A DNA stretch of 64,000 nucleotides from Streptomyces canus (GCF_001514145.1 NZ_KQ948665.1:1-64000); one strand, 5' to 3'; shown: positions 1 to 9,565, numbered from the stretch's first letter. Made by a program: numbers and translations. The notes: generated from the letters alone by a model not told the origin.

Positions 1-603
1 CGCGGCCGCGAGCCGGGCGGCGGCGGGCCGGGTGTCGTCGCGGAGGGCGCGGATGGCCGCGAGGATCACGCCGTTCCGGCCGTCGTCGGGCACGCCGGCG
101 GCGGCCCGCTCGTAGAGCCGGGCGCCCTCCTCCAGGACCAGTTCGGTGTCCATGCCCGCCGGGATCTTGATCTGGGCGTGGTGCCGCCAGGTGGTGACGG
201 GGTCGCCCCAGGCCTCGACGGTGAAGGTCCACAGGCCAGGGCTGCCGGCGGTGACGGTGGCGCCCCAGCGGTCGGTGCCAGGGGTCAGTTCGTGCAGGGG
301 GGTCCACGGTCCGGCGCGGCCTTCCGGATCCTTCAGTACGACATTCGCGGCGACCGCGTCATGGCCCTCACGGAACACGGTGGCCGAGATCTCGAACGTC
401 TCGCCGGTGACCGCCTTGGCGGGCCGGCGTCCGCGCTGGACGACCGGACGGACGTCGAGGACGGGTATGCGCCCGAGGGCCGGAGCCGGTACCGCTGGGG
501 TGGAGGGTCGCTCCTGGCGCGGTGGTCCGGGGTCGACGGGACGCGTGGTGGACGCGTCGGTGCTGGACGTCGGGGGTGCTGACGAATGGTGCGTGGCGGG
601 CAT
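1..603 (-). CDS. glgE: Alpha-1,4-glucan:maltose-1-phosphate maltosyltransferase GlgE, N-terminal part (cut by window edge)
   Basis: GlgE extends alpha-1,4-glucan chains using maltose 1-phosphate, in the cytoplasmic trehalose/glycogen pathway. Only the first 201 codons are inside the window; the frame is open to base 1. What is visible is a poorly conserved proline/threonine-rich head of about 45 residues, then the N-terminal beta-sandwich domain of GlgE (DUF3416): a segment reading VLDVRPVVQRGRRPAKA followed by TVFREGHDAV and VEAWGDPVTTWRHHAQIKIPAG. I recognise this as very close to Streptomyces GlgE1. The ATG at 603 has a CAGGAG ribosome site five bases upstream. The catalytic GH13 barrel lies outside the window. 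glgP is nearby on the opposite strand, as expected for this locus. The identification is firm; completeness cannot be judged. Confidence 0.93.
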   Translation of the reverse strand, partial: MPATHHSSAPPTSSTDASTTRPVDPGPPRQERPSTPAVPAPALGRIPVLDVRPVVQRGRRPAKAVTGETFEISATVFREGHDAVAANVVLKDPEGRAGPWTPLHELTPGTDRWGATVTAGSPGLWTFTVEAWGDPVTTWRHHAQIKIPAGMDTELVLEEGARLYERAAAGVPDDGRNGVILAAIRALRDDTRPAAARLAAA

Positions 604-776
604 GACCGCTCCTGTCCGCGTCAACTTTGGGTGGGCGGATGGATGTGGGGAGGGGGTCCTGCGTGGCGTACCGGTGAACCTACCTGAGCCGTGTACCGCA
701 GGAGCCTTCCCACCCTATTCGGGTAGGCAATCCAGCACTTTGTTAACTACTCACGCGTATGTCTTTACACAAAACA

Positions 777-801
777 GGCCCCGTTCCAGCCGAACGGGGC
801 C
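777..801 (-). terminator. Rho-independent terminator after the S8 protease gene
   Basis: A perfect 10-bp stem (GGCCCCGTTC with GAACGGGGCC) encloses a 5-base loop. On the minus strand it is followed by a T-rich stretch (TGTTTTGTG), and it lies 13 bases beyond the stop of the subtilisin gene. It separates that gene from glgE. Confidence 0.85.
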
Positions 802-814
802 GCCTTGCGGACGC

Positions 815-2023
815 TTACCCCTGGGAACCGGGCACCTGGAGAAGTTTGTCCGGTGAACCCGCCCCCCGACCGGACACCTTCCCGGAGGCCGCCAGTTTCA
901 CCAGTGCTTTGCCGACCTGCGCCGGAGTGGCCTTCGGATGGCCGGCGAGGTACAGCGCGGCCGTGCCCGCCGCGTGCGGGGTCGCCATCGACGTACCCGA
1001 GTAGGTCGCCCTGGCGGTGTCGCTCGTGATGCCCGCGGAGGTGATCGAGACTCCTGGTGCGAACAGGTCGAGGGCGGATCCGTAGTTCGAGAAGCCCGCC
1101 CTGGCGTCCTTCGGGTCGGTCGCGCCGACCGTGATCGCCTGCGGTACGTCGGCGGGCGAGTAGAGCCCGGCCGGCAGGCCGTCGTTGCCCGCCGCGACCG
1201 CGTAGGTCACCCCGGACGCGATGGAGGTGCGGACGGCGGCGTCCAGCTGGGCGTTGTGGGGGCCGCCCAGGCTGAGGTTGGCGACCGCCGGCTTCCGCGC
1301 GTTCTTCGTCACCCAGTCGATACCGGCGATGACCTGGGCGGTCGTGCCCGCCCCCTTGTTGTCGAGAACGCGTACGGCTACCACCTTCGCCCCCTTGGCG
1401 ACGCCGTACCCGGTACCGGCGATGGTGGCCGCCACATGGGTGCCGTGGCCGTTGCCGTCCCCCGCCGATCTGTCGCCCCCGACGAAGTCCCAGCCGTAGG
1501 CGGCCCGGCCCCCGAAGTCCTGGTGGGAGATCCGGATGCCGGTGTCGATCACGTACACCGTCGTCCCGGCGCCCGCGGACTCCGGCGAGGTGTAGGACCT
1601 GTCCAGCGGCAGCTTCGGCTGGTCGACGCGGTCCAGGCCCCAGGACGGGGGTTTCCTCTGGGTGCGCTCCAGGGTCACCCTGGTGTCCTGGACGACCGAG
1701 GCGACGCGTGAGTCCGCCGCGAGCCGCCTGGCCTGTCTCTCGTCGGCCCGGATCGCGTAACCGTTGAGTACCGTGCCGTAGGTATGGCTGATTCTCGCCC
1801 CGTACTTCTCGGCGAGGCCTTTTCCGGTCGCCGACGGAGCCTTCGTTCCCCCCTTGAGTGTCACCAGGTAACTCCCGCTGACGGAACCGGGCTCTCCGGC
1901 GCCGAGTATCCGCCCCATCGGTGCGGCGTGCGCGGGCAGGGTGATGGCCGAAAGTGCGGCAGCACAGCTCACCGCGGTCAGGCCCCCCACCCAGCGCAGA
2001 CGCCGATCTCGCGTCCGTGCCAT
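815..2023 (-). CDS. Secreted subtilisin-like serine protease (S8 family)
   Basis: This is an exported serine endopeptidase of 402 residues. It begins with an Arg-rich n-region and a hydrophobic segment ending ALSAITLPAHAAP, a clear Sec signal peptide. A prodomain of the inhibitor-I9 type follows (SYLVTLKGGT to VVQDTRVTL). The catalytic domain shows all three triad motifs: Asp in VIDTGIRISHQDF, His in GNGHGTHVAATIAG, and Ser in SGTSMATPHAAG; the oxyanion Asn is in AVAAGNDG. I chose the ATG at 2023, which has GAGGAGGGG about eight bases upstream; an open frame continues further but does not look coding. The gene is monocistronic, with a hairpin terminator behind it, and diverges from glgP. The substrate is unknown. 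Size and order match streptomycete proteinase-K-like extracellular proteases. Confidence 0.93.
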   Translation of the reverse strand: MARTRDRRLRWVGGLTAVSCAAALSAITLPAHAAPMGRILGAGEPGSVSGSYLVTLKGGTKAPSATGKGLAEKYGARISHTYGTVLNGYAIRADERQARRLAADSRVASVVQDTRVTLERTQRKPPSWGLDRVDQPKLPLDRSYTSPESAGAGTTVYVIDTGIRISHQDFGGRAAYGWDFVGGDRSAGDGNGHGTHVAATIAGTGYGVAKGAKVVAVRVLDNKGAGTTAQVIAGIDWVTKNARKPAVANLSLGGPHNAQLDAAVRTSIASGVTYAVAAGNDGLPAGLYSPADVPQAITVGATDPKDARAGFSNYGSALDLFAPGVSITSAGITSDTARATYSGTSMATPHAAGTAALYLAGHPKATPAQVGKALVKLAASGKVSGRGAGSPDKLLQVPGSQG

Positions 2024-2315
2024 GGCTTGAGTTCCCCTCCTCAGCTCGGCGTACGGCAGCCGCGGTCCGCCGGGTGCACCCGGCGCCGGGCCGGCACGCC
2101 ATGGGGAAGCCTCTCGTGCGGTGTGAAGTACCACAAGGACGCCTGCGGGGGTGGAATCGGCCATATCGGCTATGGGGGACGTGGGGAGGTTGCGGTGATT
2201 TCCGGACCGGTCCAGGGGCGCACCCCCACCACGGGCGACATCAACGCCGATACCGTTGTCGGAGACGACGACGCACACCGCCGTGCGTCCTCCAGCGAAC
2301 GCGCTGAGGTGGCAA

Positions 2316-4934
2316 GTGAAGGCTATCCGTCGATTCACCGTCCGACCCGTACTGCCCGAGCCCCTCCGGCCGCTGAGTGACCTGGCGCGCAATCTGCGCT
2401 GGTCCTGGCATACGGAGACCCGCGACCTCTTCCAGTCCGTCGATCCGGAGCACTGGGCCGCGTCGGGCGGTGATCCCGTACGGCTGCTCGGCAGCGTGCG
2501 GCCCGCGCGGCTCGCCGAGCTCGCCGAGGACCGCCGCTTCCTGCGCCGGCTCACCGCGGTCGCCGACGATCTCCACGACTATGTCACCGGGGAGCGCTGG
2601 TACCAGACCCACACCGGTGAACTCCCCGCCGCCGTCGCCTACTTCTCGCCCGAGTTCGGTGTCACGGCCGCCCTGCCGCAGTACTCCGGCGGTCTGGGCA
2701 TCCTGGCGGGCGACCATCTGAAAGCGGCCAGTGACCTGGGCGTACCGCTGATCGGCGTCGGTCTGCTGTACCGCCACGGCTACTTCCGCCAGTCCCTGTC
2801 CCGGGACGGCTGGCAGCAGGAGCACTACCCGGTCCTGGACCCCAACGAACTCCCGGTGGCACTGCTGAGGGAGGCCGACGGCACCCCCGCACAGGTGTCG
2901 CTGGCCCTTCCCGGCGGCAAGCAGCTGCACGCCCGGATCTGGCTCGCCCAGGTCGGCCGGGTGCCCCTGCTGATGCTGGACTCCGACGTCGAGGAGAACG
3001 ACCTCGGCGAACGCGGGGTGACCGACCGGCTCTACGGCGGCGGCAGCGAACACCGTCTGCTCCAGGAGATGCTGCTGGGCATAGGGGGCGTCCGCGCCGT
3101 ACGGACGTACTGCCGGCTGACCGGCCACGCGGGCCCCGAGGTCTTCCACACCAACGAGGGGCACGCCGGCTTCCTCGGCCTGGAGCGGATCGCCGAGCTC
3201 TGTGACCAGGGGCTGGACTTCGACGCCGGCCTGGAGGCGGTCCGGGCGGGGACCGTCTTCACCACGCACACCCCCGTCCCGGCCGGCATCGACCGCTTCG
3301 ACCGGGAGCTGGTCGCCCGGCACTTCGGTGCCGACGCCGAGCTCCCGCGCATGGACGTGGGCCGGATCCTCGCCCTCGGCATGGAGACCTACCCCGGGGG
3401 CGAACCCAACCTCTTCAACATGGCCGTGATGGGCCTGCGCCTCGCCCAGCGCGCCAACGGCGTCTCGCTGCTGCACGGGCAGGTCAGCCGGGAGATGTTC
3501 TCCGGACTCTGGCCGGGATTCGACCCCGAGGAGGTGCCGATCACCTCCGTGACCAACGGGGTGCATGCCCCGACCTGGGTCGCGCCCGAGGTGTTCCGGC
3601 TCGGTGCCCGGCAGATCGGCGCCCAGCGCACCGAGGACGCGCTGACCGTCGGCGGCTCGGACCGCTGGGACGCCGTGGGTGACATCCCCGACCAGGACGT
3701 CTGGGACCTGCGCCGTTCTCTGCGGGAGCAGCTGGTGGTGGAAGTACGGGACCGGCTGCGGGCGTCCTGGCGGCAACGCGGCGCCGGTACGGCGGAGCTG
3801 GGCTGGATCGACGGCGTGCTGGACCCCGACGTCCTCACGATCGGATTCGCGCGCCGCGTCCCCTCGTACAAGCGACTGACCCTGATGCTGCGGGACCGCG
3901 ACCGGCTGATGGACCTGTTGCTGCACCCCGAACGCCCGATCCAGATCGTGGTGGCGGGCAAGGCGCACCCGGCGGACGACGGCGGGAAACGCCTGGTCCA
4001 GGAGCTGGTGCGGTTCGCGGACGACCCACGGGTCCGCCACCGGATCGTCTTCCTGCCCGATTACGGCATGGCGATGGCGCAGAAGCTGTATCCGGGCTGC
4101 GACATCTGGCTCAACAACCCGCTGCGGCCGCTGGAGGCTTGCGGCACGAGCGGGATGAAGGCCGCGCTGAACGGCTGCCTCAACCTCTCCGTCCTGGACG
4201 GATGGTGGGACGAGTGGTTCCAGCCCGACTTCGGCTGGGCGATCCCGACGGCGGACGGCGTGGGGACCGACCCCGACCGCCGTGACGACATAGAGGCCGA
4301 CGCCCTCTACGAACTCCTCGAACAGCGAGTGACCCCCCGCTTCTACGAGCACGGCCAGGGAGGCCTCCCCGACCGCTGGATCGAGATGGTCCGCCAGACG
4401 CTCACCCTGCTCGGCCCGAAGGTCCTGGCCGGCCGCATGGTCCGCGAGTACGTGGAACGCCTCTACGCCCCCGCGGCCCACGCCCACCGCACGATGACCC
4501 CGGACGTGGCGCGCGAGCTCGCGGAGTGGAAGTCCCGGGTGCGGTCGGAGTGGCACGGGGTGACGGTCGACCACGTGGAGACCACGGCCGCGACGACCAC
4601 GGCCGAACTCGGCACCACACTGGGCCTCAGGGTCCACGTGGGCCTAGGCGCCCTGGGCCCGGACGACGTGGAGATCCAGGCGGTCTCCGGCCGCGTCGAC
4701 GAGGAGGACCGCATCGCCGACGCGGCGACGGTCCCGCTGAAGTCGGTCGGCGGCCCGGACCCGGAGGGCCGGTGGGTCTACGAGGGCCCCCTGTCGCTGG
4801 ACCGCACGGGCCCCTTCGGCTACACGGTCCGCATCCTGCCCTCACACCGACTGCTGGCGTCGGGCGCGGAGCTGGGGGTGGTGGCGGTGCCTTCGGAGGA
4901 GGTGGTGGAGGGGGCCGGGGTGCTCATGCGGTGA
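2316..4934 (+). CDS. glgP: Alpha-glucan (glycogen) phosphorylase, actinobacterial DUF3417 type
   Basis: This enzyme releases glucose 1-phosphate from glycogen or maltodextrin by phosphorolysis, using pyridoxal phosphate. The product is 872 residues. The first 110 or so residues form the DUF3417 domain found in the longer bacterial phosphorylases (KAIRRFTVRPVLPEPLRPL and LARNLRWSWH). The active-site signature GTSGMKAALNG places the cofactor lysine at about residue 615. AYFSPEFG and HTNEGHAGF are other family blocks. I chose the GTG at 2316 because GAGG sits six bases upstream and family members start MKAIRRF; the frame is open to a TTG at 2256 without a good ribosome site. glgE lies on the left and glgX about 16 kb to the right, so glycogen turnover genes are spread over this region. 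Confidence 0.95.
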   Translation: MKAIRRFTVRPVLPEPLRPLSDLARNLRWSWHTETRDLFQSVDPEHWAASGGDPVRLLGSVRPARLAELAEDRRFLRRLTAVADDLHDYVTGERWYQTHTGELPAAVAYFSPEFGVTAALPQYSGGLGILAGDHLKAASDLGVPLIGVGLLYRHGYFRQSLSRDGWQQEHYPVLDPNELPVALLREADGTPAQVSLALPGGKQLHARIWLAQVGRVPLLMLDSDVEENDLGERGVTDRLYGGGSEHRLLQEMLLGIGGVRAVRTYCRLTGHAGPEVFHTNEGHAGFLGLERIAELCDQGLDFDAGLEAVRAGTVFTTHTPVPAGIDRFDRELVARHFGADAELPRMDVGRILALGMETYPGGEPNLFNMAVMGLRLAQRANGVSLLHGQVSREMFSGLWPGFDPEEVPITSVTNGVHAPTWVAPEVFRLGARQIGAQRTEDALTVGGSDRWDAVGDIPDQDVWDLRRSLREQLVVEVRDRLRASWRQRGAGTAELGWIDGVLDPDVLTIGFARRVPSYKRLTLMLRDRDRLMDLLLHPERPIQIVVAGKAHPADDGGKRLVQELVRFADDPRVRHRIVFLPDYGMAMAQKLYPGCDIWLNNPLRPLEACGTSGMKAALNGCLNLSVLDGWWDEWFQPDFGWAIPTADGVGTDPDRRDDIEADALYELLEQRVTPRFYEHGQGGLPDRWIEMVRQTLTLLGPKVLAGRMVREYVERLYAPAAHAHRTMTPDVARELAEWKSRVRSEWHGVTVDHVETTAATTTAELGTTLGLRVHVGLGALGPDDVEIQAVSGRVDEEDRIADAATVPLKSVGGPDPEGRWVYEGPLSLDRTGPFGYTVRILPSHRLLASGAELGVVAVPSEEVVEGAGVLMR

Positions 4935-4964
4935 ACCGCGGGAGCGCGGGCCGGGCTTCTCGGC

Positions 4965-5474
4965 TCAGCCCGCGTCCTCCCCGCCGCAGAGCTTCCGCAG
5001 CGCCGTCCCGCACTTCCGCGCATACGCGTGCTGCAAGCCCCGTGTAGCCGGGCCGCCTGCTCGGGAGTACCACTTGGCGGCGCGGCTGAATGCCGACACC
5101 GTCAGCCATACCGTGCCGTCGCCCGTGCGGTCGACGACGAAGGACTCCTCGCCGGATTCGGGGTGGCCGGTCAGCGTGCCGTAGGCCCAGCCCGCGCGGC
5201 GGTGTTCCTCGATCGTCCAGACGACTCGGCAGGGGGCCCTGATGACGCCCGCGAGGGTGACCGTGACGTCCACGTCGGGGGCCGCGCGGTCCGCGGTGGC
5301 GTCGATGCCCACGCCCAGGGCGCGGTGCATCTCCCAGGTCAGGACCGCTTCGGAGGCCTTCTGGAAGACGTCGTGACCCTCCCCTATGCGGGTGCGCACG
5401 TGCAGGGGGTGGAAGCCGGGCGGGCAGAAGCCGCTCCGCCGGGTCGCGCCGACGTCGTCGTACGTGAAGGACAT
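4965..5474 (-). CDS. DUF1990 family protein
   Basis: The product is a 169-residue soluble protein with no signal peptide. It has features of the DUF1990 family: an N-terminal SFTYDDVGATR, a central FHPLHVRTRIGEG, and a C-terminal FSRAAKWYSRAGGPATRGLQHAYARKCGTAL. No catalytic function is established for the family that I can rely on. I start it at the ATG at 5474; a TTG nine bases further upstream is possible. No strong ribosome site is visible. It is convergent with glgP (31 bases between the stops) and lies downstream of the first metalloprotease, from which a hairpin separates it. The position next to glgP is shared with other Streptomyces as far as I recall, but nothing links it to glycogen directly. 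Confidence 0.8.
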   Translation of the reverse strand: MSFTYDDVGATRRSGFCPPGFHPLHVRTRIGEGHDVFQKASEAVLTWEMHRALGVGIDATADRAAPDVDVTVTLAGVIRAPCRVVWTIEEHRRAGWAYGTLTGHPESGEESFVVDRTGDGTVWLTVSAFSRAAKWYSRAGGPATRGLQHAYARKCGTALRKLCGGEDAG

Positions 5475-5492
5475 GGGACCCAAGAGTAGGGC

Positions 5493-5523
5493 GGCACCCG
5501 GACATGCCTTCGTTCCGGGTACC
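5493..5523 (-). terminator. Likely terminator after the first M4 protease gene
   Basis: Ten-base arms GGCACCCGGA and TCCGGGTACC pair with one mismatch around an 11-base loop, between the protease stop at 5546 and the DUF1990 start at 5474. There is no T tract, so the assignment is tentative. Confidence 0.4.
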
Positions 5524-5545
5524 GCCCGTCAGTCCCTCGGGACCA

Positions 5546-7213
5546 CTAGCTCACGTTGACCGCGGACCAGGCCGCGGCCACCGCCTTGTACTCGGTGCTG
5601 GTGGAGCCGTACAGGGCGGACGCCGCGGAGAGCGTGCCCGTGCGCGCCGACTTGTAGTTGGTCGTCGACGTGAAGTACGTCGTCAGCGCCTTGTACCAGA
5701 TCTGCAGGGCCTTGGCGCGGCCGATGCCGGTGACCGTGGAGCCGTTGGACGTCGGCGAGTTGTAGGACACGCCGTTGATCGTCTTGGCGCCGCTGCCCTC
5801 CGAGAGGAGGTAGAAGAAGTGGTTCGCCACGCCCGAGGAGTAGTGGACGTCCAGGTTGCCGACCGACGAGGACCAGGAGTCCGCCGAGCCGCCGTCCTTG
5901 CTGGGCTTGTCCATGTAGCGCAGCGGGCTGCCGTCGCCGTTGATGTCGATCTCCTCGCCGATGAGGTAGTCACCGACGTCGTTGGAGTTGTTGGCGTAGA
6001 ACTCCACGCCCGTGCCGAAGATGTCCGAGGTGGCCTCGTTCAGGCCACCGGACTCGCCGGAGTAGTTCAGGCCCGCCGTGTTCGAGGTGACGCCGTGGCT
6101 CATCTCGTGGCCCGCCACGTCCAGCGAGGTGAGCGGGCTGACGTTGCCCTCACCGTCGCCGTACGTCATGCAGAAGCAGCTGTCGTCCCAGAACGCGTTG
6201 ACGTACGCGTTGCCGTAGTGGACCCGGGAGTAGGCCGCGACACCGTTGTTCTTGATGCCGCTGCGGCCGAAGGTGGACTTGTAGAAGTCCCAGGTCTCCG
6301 CCGCGCCGTAGGCGGCGTCGACGGCCGCCGTCTGGTCGGTGGTGGAGCTGGAGGCGGCCCCGGTGCCCCACGTGTTGTCGGCGTCCGTGAACAGGGTGCC
6401 CGCGGACGAGCTGGTGCCGTGGGACTTGTTGTACGTCTTGTGGGTGCCGCGCGTGCCGTCGGTCAGCTGGTACGTCGAGCCCGACAGGGTGGTCTCCAGG
6501 CTGACCGTGCCCGAGTACAGGCTCTTGCCGGTGCCGGTCGCGTTCTCGATGCCCTGGTACTCGAAGAGCTTCTTGCCGGTGGCGGCGTCGGTGATGACGT
6601 GCAGCTGGTTCGGGGTGCCGTCGTCCTGGAAGCCGCCGACGATCGTCTCGTAGGCGAGGACGGGGGTGCCCGAGCCGGCCCAGATCACCTTGCGCGCGCC
6701 GTCCGCCGCGGTCTTGTCCGAACCCGCGGCCTTGGCGATGGTCACCGCCTGCTTCTCGGCCTTGGCGACGGTGACCTTCGGGGTCAGGGAGGAGACTCTG
6801 ATGGTGGCCTTCGTCGCCTTGGAGACGCCCTCGGTCGCACCGGACTTCGACTCGTGGACGACCAGGTCGCCGCCGAGGACGGGCAGGCCGTCGTAGGTGC
6901 GCTCGTAGCGGGTGTGGACCGTGCCGTCGGCGTCCTTCACGACGTCCTTGACGACCAGCTTCTCCTTGGAGCCGAGGCCTATCTCCTGGGCCGTGGAGCC
7001 GGCCTCGGCCTGCTGCTCCTTGATGAGCGAGGTGCGCGCGGCCGCGGACAGCTGGACCGGGGTACCCGCGGGGGCGGCCTTGCCGGAGCTTTCCGCCGGG
7101 GTCACGGCGGCGGCGCTGCCGGTGGTCAGACCGGTGGTGAGCAGGGCTCCGGCCGCGACAGCGGTGGCGATGGCCAGAGTGGTGCGCTTGTGACGCGCGT
7201 AGAGGGGGGTCAC
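5546..7213 (-). CDS. Secreted thermolysin-like neutral zinc metalloprotease (M4)
   Basis: This is an extracellular zinc endopeptidase of 555 residues. A Sec signal peptide occupies the first 35 or so residues (basic start, then a hydrophobic ALATAVAAGALLTTG-like core). A long propeptide with FTP/PepSY-type sequence follows, then the M4 catalytic domain. The zinc site is HEMSH with the first His near residue 369; the third ligand is the Glu in GLNEATSDIFG. The block DSCFCMTYGDG and the C-terminal M4 helical domain (HFFYLLSEGSGAKTI) are intact. There is no accessory domain after M4, unlike the next gene. The GTG at 7213 is preceded by AAGGAG at five bases. It is a tandem paralogue of the gene at 7505-9565 and shares TGTGAAG/TGTGAGG repeats in its upstream region. 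Confidence 0.94.
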   Translation of the reverse strand: MTPLYARHKRTTLAIATAVAAGALLTTGLTTGSAAAVTPAESSGKAAPAGTPVQLSAAARTSLIKEQQAEAGSTAQEIGLGSKEKLVVKDVVKDADGTVHTRYERTYDGLPVLGGDLVVHESKSGATEGVSKATKATIRVSSLTPKVTVAKAEKQAVTIAKAAGSDKTAADGARKVIWAGSGTPVLAYETIVGGFQDDGTPNQLHVITDAATGKKLFEYQGIENATGTGKSLYSGTVSLETTLSGSTYQLTDGTRGTHKTYNKSHGTSSSAGTLFTDADNTWGTGAASSSTTDQTAAVDAAYGAAETWDFYKSTFGRSGIKNNGVAAYSRVHYGNAYVNAFWDDSCFCMTYGDGEGNVSPLTSLDVAGHEMSHGVTSNTAGLNYSGESGGLNEATSDIFGTGVEFYANNSNDVGDYLIGEEIDINGDGSPLRYMDKPSKDGGSADSWSSSVGNLDVHYSSGVANHFFYLLSEGSGAKTINGVSYNSPTSNGSTVTGIGRAKALQIWYKALTTYFTSTTNYKSARTGTLSAASALYGSTSTEYKAVAAAWSAVNVS

Positions 7214-7267
7214 ACAAGCTCCTTCGTGGGGGAGCCCGGAGGGCGTGGGGTTGCCTACCGGGGTGGT

Positions 7268-7293
7268 TGTGAAGTTGTGCGGCGGTTGTGAGG
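7268..7293 (-). promoter_or_regulatory. Direct repeats upstream of the first M4 protease gene
   Basis: Read on the plus strand, TGTGAAG (7268-7274) and TGTGAGG (7287-7293) lie 19 bases apart, and GTTGTG occurs three times between 7266 and 7290. The same two heptamers occur upstream of the neighbouring paralogue. This is a candidate regulator site, inferred from repetition only. Confidence 0.35.
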
Positions 7294-7438
7294 AAGCGTG
7301 GCATCAAGGCGCGTACATGTCATGACCCTCAAGTGATGTTGGCCGAAAGTCGACCAACGGGTGAATATTGCAGCGATGTAAACCCAGTTGACCTGGGCAA
7401 AGCCCCAACAAGCCGTCAGTCATGGGATGGCAAAAGAG

Positions 7439-7476
7439 GGCGCCGCCCCGGGGAGTCGAACCACCGGGGCGGCGCC
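7439..7476 (-). terminator. Rho-independent terminator after the second M4 protease gene
   Basis: A perfect 13-bp GC-rich stem (GGCGCCGCCCCGG with CCGGGGCGGCGCC) encloses a 12-base loop. On the minus strand it is followed by CTCTTTTG. It lies 28 bases after the stop at 7505. Confidence 0.9.
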
Positions 7477-7504
7477 TGTCCGTGTGCCTGTCGCTCGTGC
7501 CGGC

Positions 7505-9565
7505 CTACGGGAAGGTGAGCTTCCAGCTGTTGATGTAGCCGGTGTCCTGGGCCGCGTTGTCCTGCACCCGCAACTGCCAGGTCCCGTTGGCCACCTCGGA
7601 GGAGGCGTTGACCGTGTACGTGGTGTTGAGGTTGTCGGTGCTGCCGCCGGTGCCGTACGCCTTCAGCGTGTACGCCGTACCGTCCGGGGCGATCAGCTGG
7701 ACCCGGAGGTCACCGATGTAGGTGTGCACGATGTCGACCGCGACCGCGAGGTTCGAGGGCGCGTTGCCCGTGCGGCCGGACACGGTGATCGGCGAGTTGA
7801 CCGCCGCCCCGTTGTCCGGAATCGATACGTCGGTGGTCGACTCGAACGAGGTGCCGCCACCGCCGCCACCGCCGGGACGCGAGCCCACCGCCACGCCCGC
7901 CCAGGCGTTCGCCACGGCCGTGTACTCGGCGCTCGTGGTGCCGTACAGCTCACCCGCCGCCGCGAGGGTGCCGGTGCGGGCGCCCGCGTAGTTGGTCGTG
8001 GTCGTGAACTTCGTGGTCAGCGCGCGGAACCAGATCTTCTCCGCCTTGTCCCGGCCGATGCCGGTGACCGGAAGGCCGTCCGCGGTGGGCGAGTTGTAGC
8101 TGACGCCGTTGATGGTCTTGGCGCCGCTGCCCTCGGACAGAAGGTAGAAGAAGTGGTTCGCCGGGCCGGACGAGTAGTGCACGTCGGCCGATCCGATGCC
8201 GGAGGTCCAGTTGTTGTACGACGCGCCGTCCTTGCTCGGCTGGTCCATGTAGCGCAGCGGGCTGCCGTCGCCGTTGATGTCGATCTCCTCGCCGATGAGG
8301 TAGTCACCGACGTCGGAGGAGTTGTTGGCGTAGAACTCGACGGCCGTGCCGAAGATGTCGGAGGTCGCCTCGTTCAACCCGCCGGACTCACCCGAGTAGT
8401 TGAGTCCCGCGGTGTTCGACGTGACGCCGTGGGTCATCTCGTGACCGGCCACGTCGATCGACGTCAGCGGGTGGGTGTTGCCCGAGCCGTCGCCGTACGT
8501 CATGCAGAAGCAGCTGTCCGACCAGAACGCGTTGACGTAGTTGTTGCCGTAGTGGACCCGGGAGTACGCCCCGACACCGTCACCGCGGATACCCGAACGC
8601 CCCTGCACGTTCTTGTAGTAGTCCCAGGTGAGCGCGGCGCCGTAGTGCGCGTCGGCGCCCGCGGTCTCCGTGTTGGACGCGCTGCCGTTGCCCCAGATGT
8701 CGTCGGGGCCCGAGAAGAGGGTGCCCGTCCCGGAGGTGCCGCGGTTGAGGTTGTACGTCTTGTGGCCGCCGCGCGCCCCGTCGGTCAGGTTGTACGTCGA
8801 CCCGGACTGGGTGGTGCCGAGGGTGACCGTGCCGCTGTACATGGTGTTGCCGGTGCCGGTCTCGATGGCCTGGTACTCGTAGAGCTTCGCGCCGGTCGCC
8901 GCGTCCGTGACGACGTGCAGCTCGTTCGGCGTGCCGTCCTCCTGGAGACCGCCGACGACCGTCTCGTACGCCAGGGTCGGCGTGCCGTTGCCGGCCCAGA
9001 TGACCTTGCGCGGGGCGCGGTTGACGTCGGGGGTCTTCGCGTCCGCCGCCTTGGCGGCCTTCAGGGCCTGCGTCTCGGCCTTGGCGGCGGGCAGCGCGGC
9101 CGTGGTCGTGGCGGGCCTGATGGCCTTCTGGGTGGCCTTGACGACAGCCTCGGTCGCCCCGGACTTCGCGGTCTCCACGACCAGGTCGCCGCCGAGGACG
9201 GGCAGCCCGTCGTAGGTGCGCTCGTAGCGGGTGTGAAGCGTGCCGTCGCCGTCCTTGACGACGTCACGGACGACCAGCTTCTCCTTGGCGCCCAGGCCGA
9301 GGTCCTTGGCGGTGTCCGCCTTGGTGGCGTTCGCCTCGCGTATCAGCTCGGCGCGCTGGGCGGGGGTGAGCTTGAGGGACTCGGCGCCCGGGATCACCTT
9401 GCTCGCGGCCGACGGTGCCTTCTCCGGGGCTGCGGTGGCGGCGCCCGACTGGACGGCCGCGGCGATCAGGGCCGAGACACCGACGAGGGCCACGGCAGCG
9501 GCCTTGCGGTGCAGGGAGTGGGGGGTGCGGGGGGTGCGTCTGTGGGAGGAACTGGCTCTCAACAC
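7505..9565 (-). CDS. Secreted M4 metalloprotease with C-terminal P domain
   Basis: This 686-residue paralogue of the preceding protease has a signal peptide (HRKAAAVALVGVSALIAAAVQ), an FTP/PepSY-type propeptide, an M4 domain with HEMTH (first His near residue 375) and the Glu in GLNEATSDIFG. After a short glycine linker it carries a proprotein-convertase P domain of about 115 residues (VSIPDNGAAVNSPITVSG to WKLTFP). P domains often occur on secreted bacterial proteases and may help folding or binding; that role is inferred. AAGGAG lies three bases before the GTG at 9565 and six before an adjoining in-frame TTG at 9562, so either codon may be the true start. A strong terminator follows. The two proteases are separate transcription units with related promoters. 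Confidence 0.94.
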   Translation of the reverse strand: MLRASSSHRRTPRTPHSLHRKAAAVALVGVSALIAAAVQSGAATAAPEKAPSAASKVIPGAESLKLTPAQRAELIREANATKADTAKDLGLGAKEKLVVRDVVKDGDGTLHTRYERTYDGLPVLGGDLVVETAKSGATEAVVKATQKAIRPATTTAALPAAKAETQALKAAKAADAKTPDVNRAPRKVIWAGNGTPTLAYETVVGGLQEDGTPNELHVVTDAATGAKLYEYQAIETGTGNTMYSGTVTLGTTQSGSTYNLTDGARGGHKTYNLNRGTSGTGTLFSGPDDIWGNGSASNTETAGADAHYGAALTWDYYKNVQGRSGIRGDGVGAYSRVHYGNNYVNAFWSDSCFCMTYGDGSGNTHPLTSIDVAGHEMTHGVTSNTAGLNYSGESGGLNEATSDIFGTAVEFYANNSSDVGDYLIGEEIDINGDGSPLRYMDQPSKDGASYNNWTSGIGSADVHYSSGPANHFFYLLSEGSGAKTINGVSYNSPTADGLPVTGIGRDKAEKIWFRALTTKFTTTTNYAGARTGTLAAAGELYGTTSAEYTAVANAWAGVAVGSRPGGGGGGGTSFESTTDVSIPDNGAAVNSPITVSGRTGNAPSNLAVAVDIVHTYIGDLRVQLIAPDGTAYTLKAYGTGGSTDNLNTTYTVNASSEVANGTWQLRVQDNAAQDTGYINSWKLTFP

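Noticed and set aside
7450..7466. tRNA T-loop-like string (minus strand GGTTCGACTCCCC)
   Set aside because: It is the loop and stem edge of a 13-bp terminator hairpin; no acceptor, D or anticodon arm is present nearby.
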